A DNA stretch of 64,000 nucleotides from RH-AL1 sp965198495 (lineage in GTDB: Bacteria; Pseudomonadota; Alphaproteobacteria; Rhizobiales; Beijerinckiaceae), in the NCBI GenBank assembly GCA_965198495.1, contig CBDAPL010000001.1, forward strand, positions 682,001-746,000. Direction: 5' to 3'. Every line of letters starts with the position of its first letter. The first letter of the stretch is position 1. The notes under the pieces were generated by a model that was not told the origin of the DNA, did not search any database, and saw nothing but the letters and a program-made list of their open reading frames with translations. This document shows, one piece after another, positions 7,558-16,321 of this stretch. The position numbers and the translations under genes are program-made.

Positions 7558-9132
7558 ATGACGTCCGCAGACGCCCCATCAGCCACCGACCGCCTGATCA
7601 TCTTCGACACCACGCTTCGTGACGGCGAACAATGCCCCGGCGCCACGATGACCTTCGAGGACAAGCTCGAGGTCGCCGACCTGCTCGACACGATGGGCGT
7701 CGACATCATCGAGGCCGGATTCCCGATTGCCTCGATCGGCGATTTCGAGGCCGTCTCCGCCATCGCCAAGGCGAGCCGCGACGCGACCATCGCCGGCCTC
7801 GCCCGCGCCATCGAGGGCGACATCGCCCGCTGCGGCGAGGCGGTGCGCCATGCCGGGCGCCCCCGCATCCACACCTTCGTGTCGACCTCGCCGATCCATC
7901 TCGCCCACCAGATGAACAAGACGCAGGACGAGGTGCTGGCGATCATCGCCAGGACGGTGACGCAGGCGCGCAACCTGGTGCCCGACGTCGAATGGTCGGC
8001 GATGGACGCCACCCGCACGCCGGTCGACTATCTCTGCCGCTGCGTCGAGGTGGCGATCAAGGCCGGCGCGACGACGATCAACCTGCCCGACACCGTCGGC
8101 TACGCCACCCCGGCCGAGTACGAGGCGATGTTCCGCGCGGTCATCGCCCACGCGCGCGAACGGGTGCCGGACGCCGATCGGGCGATCTTCTCGACGCATT
8201 GCCATGACGACCTCGGCCTTGCCGTCGCCAATTCGCTGGCCGGCGTCGCCGGCGGCGCGCGACAGATCGAGTGCACGATCAACGGGCTCGGCGAGCGCGC
8301 CGGCAATGCCGCGCTTGAGGAGATCGTCATGGCTGTGAGGACGCGCCCCGACGGCCTGCCCTACAGCACCGGCATCGATGCCGCCATGCTGACGCGCGCG
8401 TCGAAACTCGTCTCGGCCGTGTCGTCCTTCCCGGTGCAGTACAACAAGGCGATCGTCGGCCGCAACGCCTTCGCCCACGAGAGCGGCATCCATCAGGACG
8501 GCGTCCTGAAGAACGCGCTGACCTACGAGATCATGACGCCGGAGAGCGTCGGCCTCGCCAAGAATTCGCTGGTGATGGGCAAGCATTCCGGCCGCGCCGC
8601 CTTCAAGGACAAGCTGCGCGACTTGGGCTACGTGCTCGGCGACAACGCGATGCAGGACGCCTTCGTCCGCTTCAAGGCCTTGGCCGACAAGAAGAAGATC
8701 GTCTACGACGAGGACATCGAGGCGCTGGTCGACGACGAGATCGCCCACAAGCACGAGCGCATCAAGCTCGCGAGCCTCGTCGTCCAGGCCGGCACGAAGG
8801 GCCCGCAGACGGCGGAGATCGAACTCACCATCGACGGCGCCACACGCAGCTTCGTCGCGACCGGCAACGGCCCGGTCGACGCGATCTTCAACGCCATCGT
8901 CACGCTGGTGCCGCACAACGCGGTGCTGGAACTCTACCAGGTGCACGCCGTCACCCAGGGCACCGACGCGCAGGCGGAGGTCTCGGTCAGGCTCGTCGAG
9001 GGCGACAAGCAGGTCACGGCCCGCGTCGCCGACCCCGACACGATGGTCGCCTCGGCCCGCGCCTATGTCGGCGCGCTGAACAAGCTGATGATGAAGCGCG
9101 GCAAGGTGCGGCCCGACACGCTGGCGGGCTGA
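7558..9132 (+). CDS. leuA: 2-isopropylmalate synthase
   Basis: This encodes a 524-aa enzyme that condenses acetyl-CoA with 2-oxoisovalerate, the committed step of leucine synthesis. The TIM-barrel start FDTTLRDGEQCPGATM (near residue 15), NLPDTVGYATP, the metal-binding STHCHDDLGLAVANS, GLGERAGN and HESGIHQDG motifs are all present. The C-terminal 130 residues form the leucine-binding regulatory LeuA dimer domain. I choose ATG 7558 because the frame upstream of it has no similarity and crosses the hairpin region. Length is that of the long, feedback-regulated form. It appears monocistronic, with tRNA-Lys about 135 bp downstream. Confidence 0.96.
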   Translation: MTSADAPSATDRLIIFDTTLRDGEQCPGATMTFEDKLEVADLLDTMGVDIIEAGFPIASIGDFEAVSAIAKASRDATIAGLARAIEGDIARCGEAVRHAGRPRIHTFVSTSPIHLAHQMNKTQDEVLAIIARTVTQARNLVPDVEWSAMDATRTPVDYLCRCVEVAIKAGATTINLPDTVGYATPAEYEAMFRAVIAHARERVPDADRAIFSTHCHDDLGLAVANSLAGVAGGARQIECTINGLGERAGNAALEEIVMAVRTRPDGLPYSTGIDAAMLTRASKLVSAVSSFPVQYNKAIVGRNAFAHESGIHQDGVLKNALTYEIMTPESVGLAKNSLVMGKHSGRAAFKDKLRDLGYVLGDNAMQDAFVRFKALADKKKIVYDEDIEALVDDEIAHKHERIKLASLVVQAGTKGPQTAEIELTIDGATRSFVATGNGPVDAIFNAIVTLVPHNAVLELYQVHAVTQGTDAQAEVSVRLVEGDKQVTARVADPDTMVASARAYVGALNKLMMKRGKVRPDTLAG

Positions 9133-9267
9133 GCGTCGCTCGACCGGCCCGGACCCGTTTGTTCTGCCCGACACTCTTCCCGGGGTGGACAGGCGCCGGC
9201 TCGTTTGCTAGATGGCCAGCCTCGCCACGCCGTGAGCGCAAGACCTCGGCTCGGCGGCGATTTCGAT

Positions 9268-9343
<76 letters not shown>

Positions 9344-9381
9344 TCGAAACCTTCGAGATCGCTCAATGCCCGGCGCTTGGG

Positions 9382-9822
9382 TCATCCGGCCAGCGCGCTG
9401 TGGAGCGCCTGCGCGTCCTTGGCCTTGTGGATGGCCGCCAGCACGGCCTTGTCGCGAAGCCGCTTGACCGCGCAGGCGAGGACGTCGTTACCGGGCGGAC
9501 CGGCCGCCGGCAAGAGGATCAGGCACACGATATCCACAGGCCGGTCATCGATCGCCTCGAAGGCGATGGGCTCGCGCAGCCGCGTGACCATGAGATAGGG
9601 TTCGGCGATGCCGGCGATCCTGGCGTGCGGCAGCGCGATCCCGTCACCGAGGCCTGTGGAGCCGAGCGCCTCGCGATGTTGAAGCGCCTCGAGAACGCGC
9701 GAAGGCTCGATGTCGAGGACGAGCGCCGCCCGGCGCGCGAGATCGGCCAGGCACGCGCTCTTGTCGGCGTAGCGCTTGTCGACGCCGCACTGGACCGGTC
9801 GCAAGATGTCGGCGAGTTTCAT
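9382..9822 (-). CDS. ptsN: EIIA-Ntr-like phosphotransferase protein (PtsN family)
   Basis: This encodes a 146-aa PTS EIIA type-2 domain. The phosphorylatable histidine lies in GDGIALPHARIAG, and the flanking STGLGDG and VCLILLPA segments fit the fold. I chose ATG 9822 since the open frame upstream is not homologous. It lies 196 bp downstream of kdpE on the same strand, convergent with tRNA-Lys. In E. coli, unphosphorylated EIIA-Ntr binds and stimulates KdpD, and in rhizobia EIIA-Ntr affects Kdp and potassium uptake. Its position suggests a dedicated regulator of the Kdp system rather than the rpoN-linked PtsN, though this is inference. Confidence 0.82.
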   Translation of the reverse strand: MKLADILRPVQCGVDKRYADKSACLADLARRAALVLDIEPSRVLEALQHREALGSTGLGDGIALPHARIAGIAEPYLMVTRLREPIAFEAIDDRPVDIVCLILLPAAGPPGNDVLACAVKRLRDKAVLAAIHKAKDAQALHSALAG

Positions 9823-9980
9823 GGAGGCGCCATTCTCAGTCCGCCGTGCCTGGGCGGTAGCCGACCCTACAAGGGTCTCGATCATCGCGAAACGCAAGCG
9901 CGCCGGCGCGCTCTCGCGCCGCGAGCGGTGCACGCGGGCTTGCGCGTGGCATGATCCGTCTGGGCCCCCCGCGCGCGTTC

Positions 9981-10034
9981 ACCCGGGCGTTCATCCGGGC
10001 GCATGCATCCGGGCGCGCTCATTCGGGCGCGCGC
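9981..10034. repeat. short degenerate tandem repeat at the end of kdpE
   Basis: Four units follow each other: ACCCGGGCGTTC, ATCCGGGCGCATGC, ATCCGGGCGCGCTC and ATTCGGGCGCGCGC, the last three being 14 bp. The final unit and a half contain the kdpE stop codon and last codons, so the repeat may have spread outward from the gene end. No function is evident. Confidence 0.45.
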
Positions 10035-10708
10035 AGGCGATAGCCGACACCCGTCTCCGTCGCGATGTAGGTCGGCCGCTCCGGGCTCTTCTCGATCTTC
10101 TGGCGCAACTGCCGGATGTAGACGCGCAGGTATTGCGGGTCCGTCGTCGGCCCCCAGACCTCCTTGAGCAGGAAGGCGTGCGTCAAGACCTTGCCGGCAT
10201 GCTGCACGAAGAGGCGCAGAAGCTCATATTCCTTGGGCGAAAGCTTCGCGTCGGCGCCATCGACCTTGACGATGCGGCGGATCAAATCGACGCTCAGGCC
10301 GTCGACGGTAAAGATCGGCCGCTCGCCCTGGCTCTGCAGCCTGTGGCGCAAGGCGGCGCGCACGCGCGCGAGCAACTCGTTCATGCCGAAAGGTTTGGTG
10401 ATGTAATCGTCGGCGCCGAGATCGAAGGCCTTGACCTTCCCGGCCTCGTCCTCGCGGCTCGACAGGATGATGACCGGCAGCGCGTTCCCGCCCTCGCGCA
10501 GGGCGCGAAGCACGTCGAGCCCCTGCATGTCGGGAAGGCCGAGATCGAGGATCATGAGATCGGGCTTGCCGGTCAGCCCGTCGAGGGCGGCGCGGCCGGT
10601 CGCCGCGTCGACGACGTCGTAGCCCTGCGTGCCGAGACCGGTGCGCAGCAGCTTGCGGATCGGTGGCTCGTCATCGACGACGAGAATGCGGACGGCGAGC
10701 GCGCTCAT
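10019..10708 (-). CDS. kdpE: KdpE response regulator
   Basis: This encodes a 229-aa OmpR/PhoB-family regulator of potassium-ATPase genes. The receiver domain shows VVDDEPP near residue 10, the phospho-acceptor aspartate in LMILDLGLPDMQG, and a lysine in TKPFGMNELLARVRA. The winged-helix domain carries LSPKEYELLRLFVQHAGKVL and VYIRQLRQKIE, the KdpE recognition region. ATG 10708 overlaps the kdpD stop by 4 bp (ATGA), implying translational coupling; the open frame extending to 10981 is spurious. It should receive phosphate from KdpD and activate the kdpFABC promoter. Confidence 0.94.
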   Translation of the reverse strand: MSALAVRILVVDDEPPIRKLLRTGLGTQGYDVVDAATGRAALDGLTGKPDLMILDLGLPDMQGLDVLRALREGGNALPVIILSSREDEAGKVKAFDLGADDYITKPFGMNELLARVRAALRHRLQSQGERPIFTVDGLSVDLIRRIVKVDGADAKLSPKEYELLRLFVQHAGKVLTHAFLLKEVWGPTTDPQYLRVYIRQLRQKIEKSPERPTYIATETGVGYRLRAPE

Positions 10709-13439
10709 GCGGCGGTATCCAGGAGTTCGCCGGCGGCGGGCACCGGCAGGCGGATCGTGAAGACGGCGCCGTCGCGATCCGAGCGGTTGCCGGCGGTGAT
10801 CGTGCCGCTCATCGCCTCGACGAAGCCCCGCGAGATCGCCAGGCCGAGGCCGGTGCCGGCGCGCACGCGATCGCCCTTCCGGGCGCGGTAGAATTTCTCG
10901 AAGATCCGTTCCGTGTCTTCGCCGGGAATGCCGTTGCCCTCGTCGAGCAGTTGCAGGCACACCGCGCGTTCGTCGCGCCACGTCTGGATCGAGATCGTCG
11001 TGCCCTCCGGCGCGTATTTGGCGGCGTTGTCGAGCAGATTGAAGAGCACCTGTTCGAACAGCACCGCGTCGAGCTTGAGCATCGGGAGTTTGTCCGCGAG
11101 CCGGAGTTCGATCGCGTGGTCGTCCAGGATCGTGGCGGCCCGCTTCAGCGCGGCGCCGACGAGTTCGCCGAGATCGACGAGCGCGAAGTTCGGCGAGACG
11201 GCGCCCGACTCGAGCCGCGTCATGTCGAGGAGATTGGCGATGAAGCGGTTGAGCCGCTCCGATTCCTCGACGATCGTCCCGACGAGACCTTGCTTGTCCT
11301 GCTCCTCGAGCGCCGGCGCGAGGTCGCGCAACGTCGTCGCCGCCCCGAGAATGGAGGACAGCGGTGTCCGCAGGTCGTGGGAGATGGAGGTGAGCAGCGA
11401 CGAGCGCAGACGGTCCGTCTCGGCCACGCGCTTGGCGCTGTCGAGATCTTCCGCGAGCCTCACGCGCTCGACCGAAAGGGCGCCCTGGTCGATCAAGGCG
11501 TCGAGGAGGCGGCGCTGCTCTGGCGTCAGCAGGGCGCCGGGCCTGTCGGCATCGAGGCCGACGACGCCGAGGGTGCCGCGCCCGGTGCGCATCGGCACGA
11601 ACAGGCGGTTGCCGCCAGGCAGCGTATCCGACCCGCGGCCGGCCTCACGGTCGTTGGCCCAGGTCCATTGCGCGGCGGCGAGGTCGGCGGCGTCCATCTC
11701 GTCCTCGGGCGGATAGCCGGCCTTCAGCACCAGGCTGCCGTCCTCCGGCAGCAGAAGAACGACGCGGACCTTCAGCATGGACGCCATCTGGTAGGCGGTG
11801 GCCCAGAGCACGTCGTCGATGCTGAAGCAGGCCGCGAGCTTGCGCGAGAAGCTGTAGAGCGCGTCGGTGACGCGAGCCCTCGCCTGCGCGACCTTCGCCT
11901 GGCTGCGGGTCCGCGCCGCGAGATTGGAGACGAGCACCGCCACGATCGTGAAGAAGAACAGCGCGGTGACATTCGCCGGATCGGCGATGGTGAATGTGTA
12001 GAGGGGCGGCAGGAAGAAGAAATTGTAGGCGAGCGTCGCCAGTATGACGGCAAACAGCGAGGGATAGAGGCCGAGCGTGACCGCGGCGCAGACGACCGCC
12101 GTCAGGAACACGATATCGACGTTCTGGACGTTGAAGACCGGCTTGAGGACTTCGGCGAGGCCCAACGCGGCGGCGACGTAGGCGAAAGCGGCGGCATAGG
12201 GCGGCAGCTCGAAGCGGGTTCGCTCCGCGGCGATCTGGCCGCCGCCCTCCTTGCCGCCCCCGTCCTTGCCGTCGTCGCGTCGATCTGGTCGCCGGCGATG
12301 ACGTGGACGCTGATGTTGCCGGCGTGGCTGACGAGATCGTGCACGACGGAGCCGTTGATGATTTCGAACCAGCGCGAGCGCTTGGTCTTGCCGACGATGA
12401 TCTGGGTGACGTTGTTGGCGCGCGCGTAGGCGATGATGTCGTCGCTGGTCCGCCTGCCGCCGCCGGGAATCGTCACCGGCTCGGCGCCGAGGCGCTCGGC
12501 GAGCCGCATCGTTTCCGCCACCCGGTCGCGCTGCGCCTCGCTGAGCTGCAGGCTGCGGGCGCTTTCGATGTGGATGGCGAACCACGAGGCGTGGAGCCGG
12601 TCGGCCACCCGTTTGGCGAAGCGCACCAGGGCGGCCGAGCGCGGATCCTCGCTGACGCAGACGAGGACGCGCTCGCCGGCCGCCCATGGCCCGGCGATCG
12701 CGTGCGACTTCATGTGGGTGAGCAACTGCTCGTCGACGCGCTGCGCGGTGCGCCGCAGCGTCAGCTCGCGCAGGGCGGTGAGGTTGCCGGGCGAGAAGAA
12801 ATTGCGCAGCGCGCGCTCCGCCTGCTTGGGCAGGTAGACCTTGCCATCGCGCATGCGCTGGATGAGGTCGTCGGGCGAGATGTCGATCGCCTCGATGTCG
12901 TCGGCGCGGTCGAGAATGCCGTCCGGCACGGTCTCGCGCACGCGCACGCGGGTGATCTGCGCGACGACGCTGTTGAGGCTCTCGACATGCTGGATGTTCA
13001 GCGTGGTGTAGACGTTGATGCCGGCGGCGAGCAGTTCCTCGACGTCGAGATAGCGTTTCGGGTGACGGCTTTCCGGCGCGTTGGTATGCGCGAGTTCGTC
13101 CACCAGGACGAGCTTGGGCCGGCGCCTCAGGACGGCGTCGAGATCCATCTCGTCGAGCTGGCGGCCTTTGTAGTCGATGCTCCGCCGCGGGATGATCTCG
13201 AGGCCATCGAGCAGGACCCGCGTCTCGGCCCTGCCGTGGGTCTCGACGATGCCGACGACGACATCGTAGCCCTCGCGGCGCTTGGCTTGCGCGGCCAGCA
13301 GCATCTCGTAGGTCTTGCCGACACCGGGCGCGGCACCGAGGAAGATCTTCAGCCGGCCGGCGCGCCGCTCAAGCCGATGCGCGGCTTCCACGAGCGCGTC
13401 GGGTGACACACGTGCGTCGTCGCGCGAAGCCTTGGTCAT
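10705..13439 (-). pseudogene. kdpD: KdpD potassium sensor histidine kinase, frameshifted
   Basis: Two overlapping frames together make a complete KdpD. From ATG 13439: the KdpD/Usp sensor with the Walker-type GAAPGVGKTYEML, VDELAHTNAP, and a UspA-like domain ending near VIAGDQID (about 12290). The homology then continues in the -1 frame to 10705: two pairs of membrane segments (for example VFLTAVVCAAVTLGLYPSLF), a GAF-like region, the phospho-acceptor motif ISHDLRTPLSSIL and HATPase motifs NLLDNAAKYAP and GTGLGLAIS. A single missing base in the GC-rich linker near 12250-12300 explains the break. It could be a consensus error, a true null allele, or less likely programmed frameshifting. Each half is otherwise well conserved. 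It lies between kdpC (11 bp) and kdpE (4-bp overlap). Confidence 0.85.
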
Positions 13440-13450
13440 GCCGATCGCTA

Positions 13451-14056
13451 TCAGGTCTTCGAGAGCGCGTCCAAGGCCAGGTTGAGCTGGAGCACGTTGA
13501 CCGTGGGCTCACCGAGGATCCCGAGCGCCAAGCCTTCCGTGTGCGTCGCGACGAGGTCGCGCAGCGTGTCGGCCGAAAGATTGCGGGCCTTGGCGACGCG
13601 CGGGATCTGGAACAGCGCCGCTTCCGGCGTGATGTCGGGGTCGAGGCCGGAGCCGGAGGTCGTGACAAGGTCCTGCGGCACCGGGACGCCGGGGTTCTCC
13701 GCCTTCAGCTTGTCGGCGTCGCCCTTGATCCTGTCGATCAGCGCCTTGCTGGTCGGGCCGAGATTGGAGCCGCCGGAGCCGTCGGCGGCATAGGGCTTGG
13801 GGATCGTCTTGGCCGGATCCTTCGGGTCGGTGGTCGTCGTCGCCGAAGGCCGTGGATGGAAGTACCGGTCGCTGGCGAAACCCTGGGCGATCAGCGAGGA
13901 GCCGACGACCTTGCCGTCGACGGTGACGATGCTGCCTTGCGCCTGGCGGGGGAACAGGACGCCGGCGATCCCGGTCATCGCGAGCGGGTAGGCGAGGCCG
14001 GTCAGCAGCGTCAGCGAGACGACGATGACGAGGGCGGGGCGAAGTTGCTTCAGCAT
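13451..14056 (-). CDS. kdpC: KdpC, potassium-transporting ATPase subunit C
   Basis: This encodes a 201-aa subunit with one N-terminal membrane helix (ALVIVVSLTLLTGLAYPLAM) and a periplasmic domain. Conserved features are GSSLIAQGFASDRYFHPRPS, GGSNLGPTS, VPQDLVTTSGSGLDPDITPE and ARNLSADTLRDLV. KdpC stabilises the KdpA-KdpB complex and raises its apparent potassium affinity. It starts 24 bp after kdpB ends. Confidence 0.95.
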   Translation of the reverse strand: MLKQLRPALVIVVSLTLLTGLAYPLAMTGIAGVLFPRQAQGSIVTVDGKVVGSSLIAQGFASDRYFHPRPSATTTTDPKDPAKTIPKPYAADGSGGSNLGPTSKALIDRIKGDADKLKAENPGVPVPQDLVTTSGSGLDPDITPEAALFQIPRVAKARNLSADTLRDLVATHTEGLALGILGEPTVNVLQLNLALDALSKT

Positions 14057-14080
14057 GGCTTCAATCCTGGACGCGGTGAG

Positions 14081-16168
14081 TCAGACGAGGTGTAGCGTGG
14101 AGACGATCATGTCGATGAGCTTGATGCCGACGAAAGGCACGATGACGCCGCCGAGCCCGTAGACCAGCAGGTTGCGGCGCAAGAGAGCGGCGGCGCCGAT
14201 GGCGCGATACTCGACGCCCTTGAGCGCGAGCGGGATCAGCGCGACGATGATGAGCGCGTTGAAGATGATCGCCGACAGGATCGCGCTCTCCGAGGAATGC
14301 AAACGCATGATGTTGAGCGCGGCGAGCTGCGGGTAGAAGCCGAGGAACATCGCCGGGATGATCGCGAAGTACTTGGCGACGTCGTTGGCGATGGAGAAGG
14401 TCGTCAGCGCGCCGCGCGTCATCAGCAGCTGCTTGCCGATCTCGACGATCTCGATGAGCTTGGTCGGGTCGCTGTCGAGATCGATCATGTTGCCGGCCTC
14501 GCGGGCCGCCACCGTGCCGGTGTTCATCGCCACGCCGACGTCGGCCTGGGCGAGGGCGGGGGCGTCGTTGGTGCCGTCGCCGCACATCGCGACGAGCTTG
14601 CCCTTGGCCTGCTCGTCGCGGATGAGCTGCAGCTTGTCCTCCGGGGTCGCCTGGGCGAGGAAGTCGTCGACGCCGGCCTCGGCGGCGATGGCGGCGGCGG
14701 TCATCGGGTTGTCGCCGGTGATCATCACCGTGCGGATGCCCATGCGGCGCAGTTCGACGAAGCGCTCGCGGATGCCGCCCTTGACGATGTCCTTGAGCTG
14801 GATGACGCCGAGCAGCTGGCCGTCGCGCGCGACGGCGAGCGGCGTGCCGCCGCTCTTGGCGACCTCCTCGGCGATGGCCTGGATCTCCCGGGTCGCGGCG
14901 GGGCTGGTGCGCGATGCCACGAGGACGCCGCTCGGCGCGCCGTTCTCGGGCGAGGCGTTCACGTGCGCGAGGATGGACTCGACGGCGCCCTTGCGGATTG
15001 AAATTCCCTCGCCGTCGACGCCGCTCATGCGCGACTGCGCGGTGAACGGGACGAAGCTGACGTTCAGGCTCGCCATGTCGCGTTCGCGGATCGCGTACTT
15101 CTCCTTGGCGAGAACGACGATCGAGCGGCCTTCCGGCGTCTCGTCGGCGAGCGAGGCGAGCTGGGCGGCGTCCGCGAGGTCGCGTTCGCTGACGCCCGAG
15201 ACCGGCCGGAACGATGTCGCCTGGCGGTTGCCGAGCGTGATCGTGCCCGTCTTGTCGAGCAGCAGCGTGTCGACGTCGCCTGCGGCCTCGACCGCGCGGC
15301 CCGACATGGCGAGCACGTTGAAGCGCACGAGCCGGTCCATGCCGGCGATGCCGATCGCCGAGAGCAGGGCGCCGATGGTCGTGGGGATCAGCGTCACGAA
15401 GAGCGCCACGATGACGAGGACGGAGATGTGGCCGCCGGCGTAGGTGACGAAGCTCGGGATGGTCGCGGTGGCGAAGACGAAGATGATCGTCATGCCGGCG
15501 AGCAGGATGTTGAGGGCGATCTCGTTGGGCGTCTTCTGCCGCGAGGCGCCCTCGACGAGCGCGATCATGCGGTCGATGAACGTCGAACCGGCGGCGGCGG
15601 TGATGCGGACGCGGATCCAGTCCGAGAGCACCTGCGTGCCGCCGGTCACCGCCGAGCGGTCGCCGCCCGACTCGCGGATGACCGGGGCCGATTCGCCGGT
15701 GATCGCCGCCTCGTTGATGGCGGCGATGCCTTCGACGACCTCGCCATCCGAGGGGATGATGTCGCCGGCCTCGACGAGCACGACGTCGTTCACCTTGAGG
15801 TCGGTGCCCGCCACCATCTCGTATTTGGCGCGGTCCTTTCCCGTCAGCAGCTTGGCCTGCGTCTCGGTGCGCGTCTTGCGGAGGCTGTCGGCCTGCGCCT
15901 TGCCGCGACCCTCGGCGACGGCCTCGGCGAAGTTGGCGAACAGGACGGTGAACCACAGCCAAAGGATGATCTGGCCGGAGAAGGCGAGGTTGGGGGCGTG
16001 GATGAAGAGATCGTGGACGAACAGCACCGTGACCAGCGTGGCGACGATCTCGACCACGAACATGACGGGGTTTTTGGAAAGGACGCGCGGGTCGAGCTTC
16101 TTGAACGCACCGCCGATGGCGGGGACCAGGAGCTCGGGGTTGAGGATGGATGACGATTGCTTGGACAT
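14081..16168 (-). CDS. kdpB: KdpB, potassium-transporting P-type ATPase subunit B
   Basis: This encodes a 695-aa P-type ATPase, the energising subunit of the KdpFABC high-affinity potassium pump in the inner membrane. The phosphorylation motif DKTGTITLGN, the actuator-domain TGESAPV, the MITGDNPMTA hinge segment and CGDGTNDAPALAQADVGVAMN are intact, with the expected membrane helices. Length equals typical KdpB. It begins 153 bp after kdpA ends, and a strong hairpin occupies that gap. Confidence 0.97.
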   Translation of the reverse strand: MSKQSSSILNPELLVPAIGGAFKKLDPRVLSKNPVMFVVEIVATLVTVLFVHDLFIHAPNLAFSGQIILWLWFTVLFANFAEAVAEGRGKAQADSLRKTRTETQAKLLTGKDRAKYEMVAGTDLKVNDVVLVEAGDIIPSDGEVVEGIAAINEAAITGESAPVIRESGGDRSAVTGGTQVLSDWIRVRITAAAGSTFIDRMIALVEGASRQKTPNEIALNILLAGMTIIFVFATATIPSFVTYAGGHISVLVIVALFVTLIPTTIGALLSAIGIAGMDRLVRFNVLAMSGRAVEAAGDVDTLLLDKTGTITLGNRQATSFRPVSGVSERDLADAAQLASLADETPEGRSIVVLAKEKYAIRERDMASLNVSFVPFTAQSRMSGVDGEGISIRKGAVESILAHVNASPENGAPSGVLVASRTSPAATREIQAIAEEVAKSGGTPLAVARDGQLLGVIQLKDIVKGGIRERFVELRRMGIRTVMITGDNPMTAAAIAAEAGVDDFLAQATPEDKLQLIRDEQAKGKLVAMCGDGTNDAPALAQADVGVAMNTGTVAAREAGNMIDLDSDPTKLIEIVEIGKQLLMTRGALTTFSIANDVAKYFAIIPAMFLGFYPQLAALNIMRLHSSESAILSAIIFNALIIVALIPLALKGVEYRAIGAAALLRRNLLVYGLGGVIVPFVGIKLIDMIVSTLHLV

Positions 16169-16273
16169 GGCGTGAGCCCGATTGAGCGAGGAAATGAAAG
16201 TGGCGTGCCCGACGTCATCGCGCCGCGGCGGAGGGAGAGCCGGGACCCAGGACCACCCGCGAGACCGTTGCCC

Positions 16274-16309
16274 TCATCCCGGATCGCGGCTGGGCCGCAT
16301 CCGGGATGA
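16274..16309. repeat. REP-like palindrome between kdpA and kdpB
   Basis: TCATCCCGGAT (16274-16284) pairs perfectly with ATCCGGGATGA (16299-16309). After a one-base bulge, GCGGC pairs with GCCGC around a TGG loop, giving a 16-bp stem. The compact palindrome lies in an unusually long gap inside an operon and resembles repetitive extragenic palindromes. It may stabilise kdpFA mRNA or dampen read-through to kdpB. Confidence 0.7.
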
Positions 16310-16321
16310 CAGCCTCGGCCG

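Noticed and set aside
10019..10981. Longer KdpE starting at 10981
   Set aside because: The added N-terminus lies inside kdpD and is Arg-rich shadow sequence. The ATG overlapping the kdpD stop gives the canonical protein.
12250..12300. Programmed -1 ribosomal frameshift in kdpD
   Set aside because: No convincing XXXYYYZ slippery heptamer is seen at the switch, and KdpD is normally one uninterrupted chain. A missing base is simpler.
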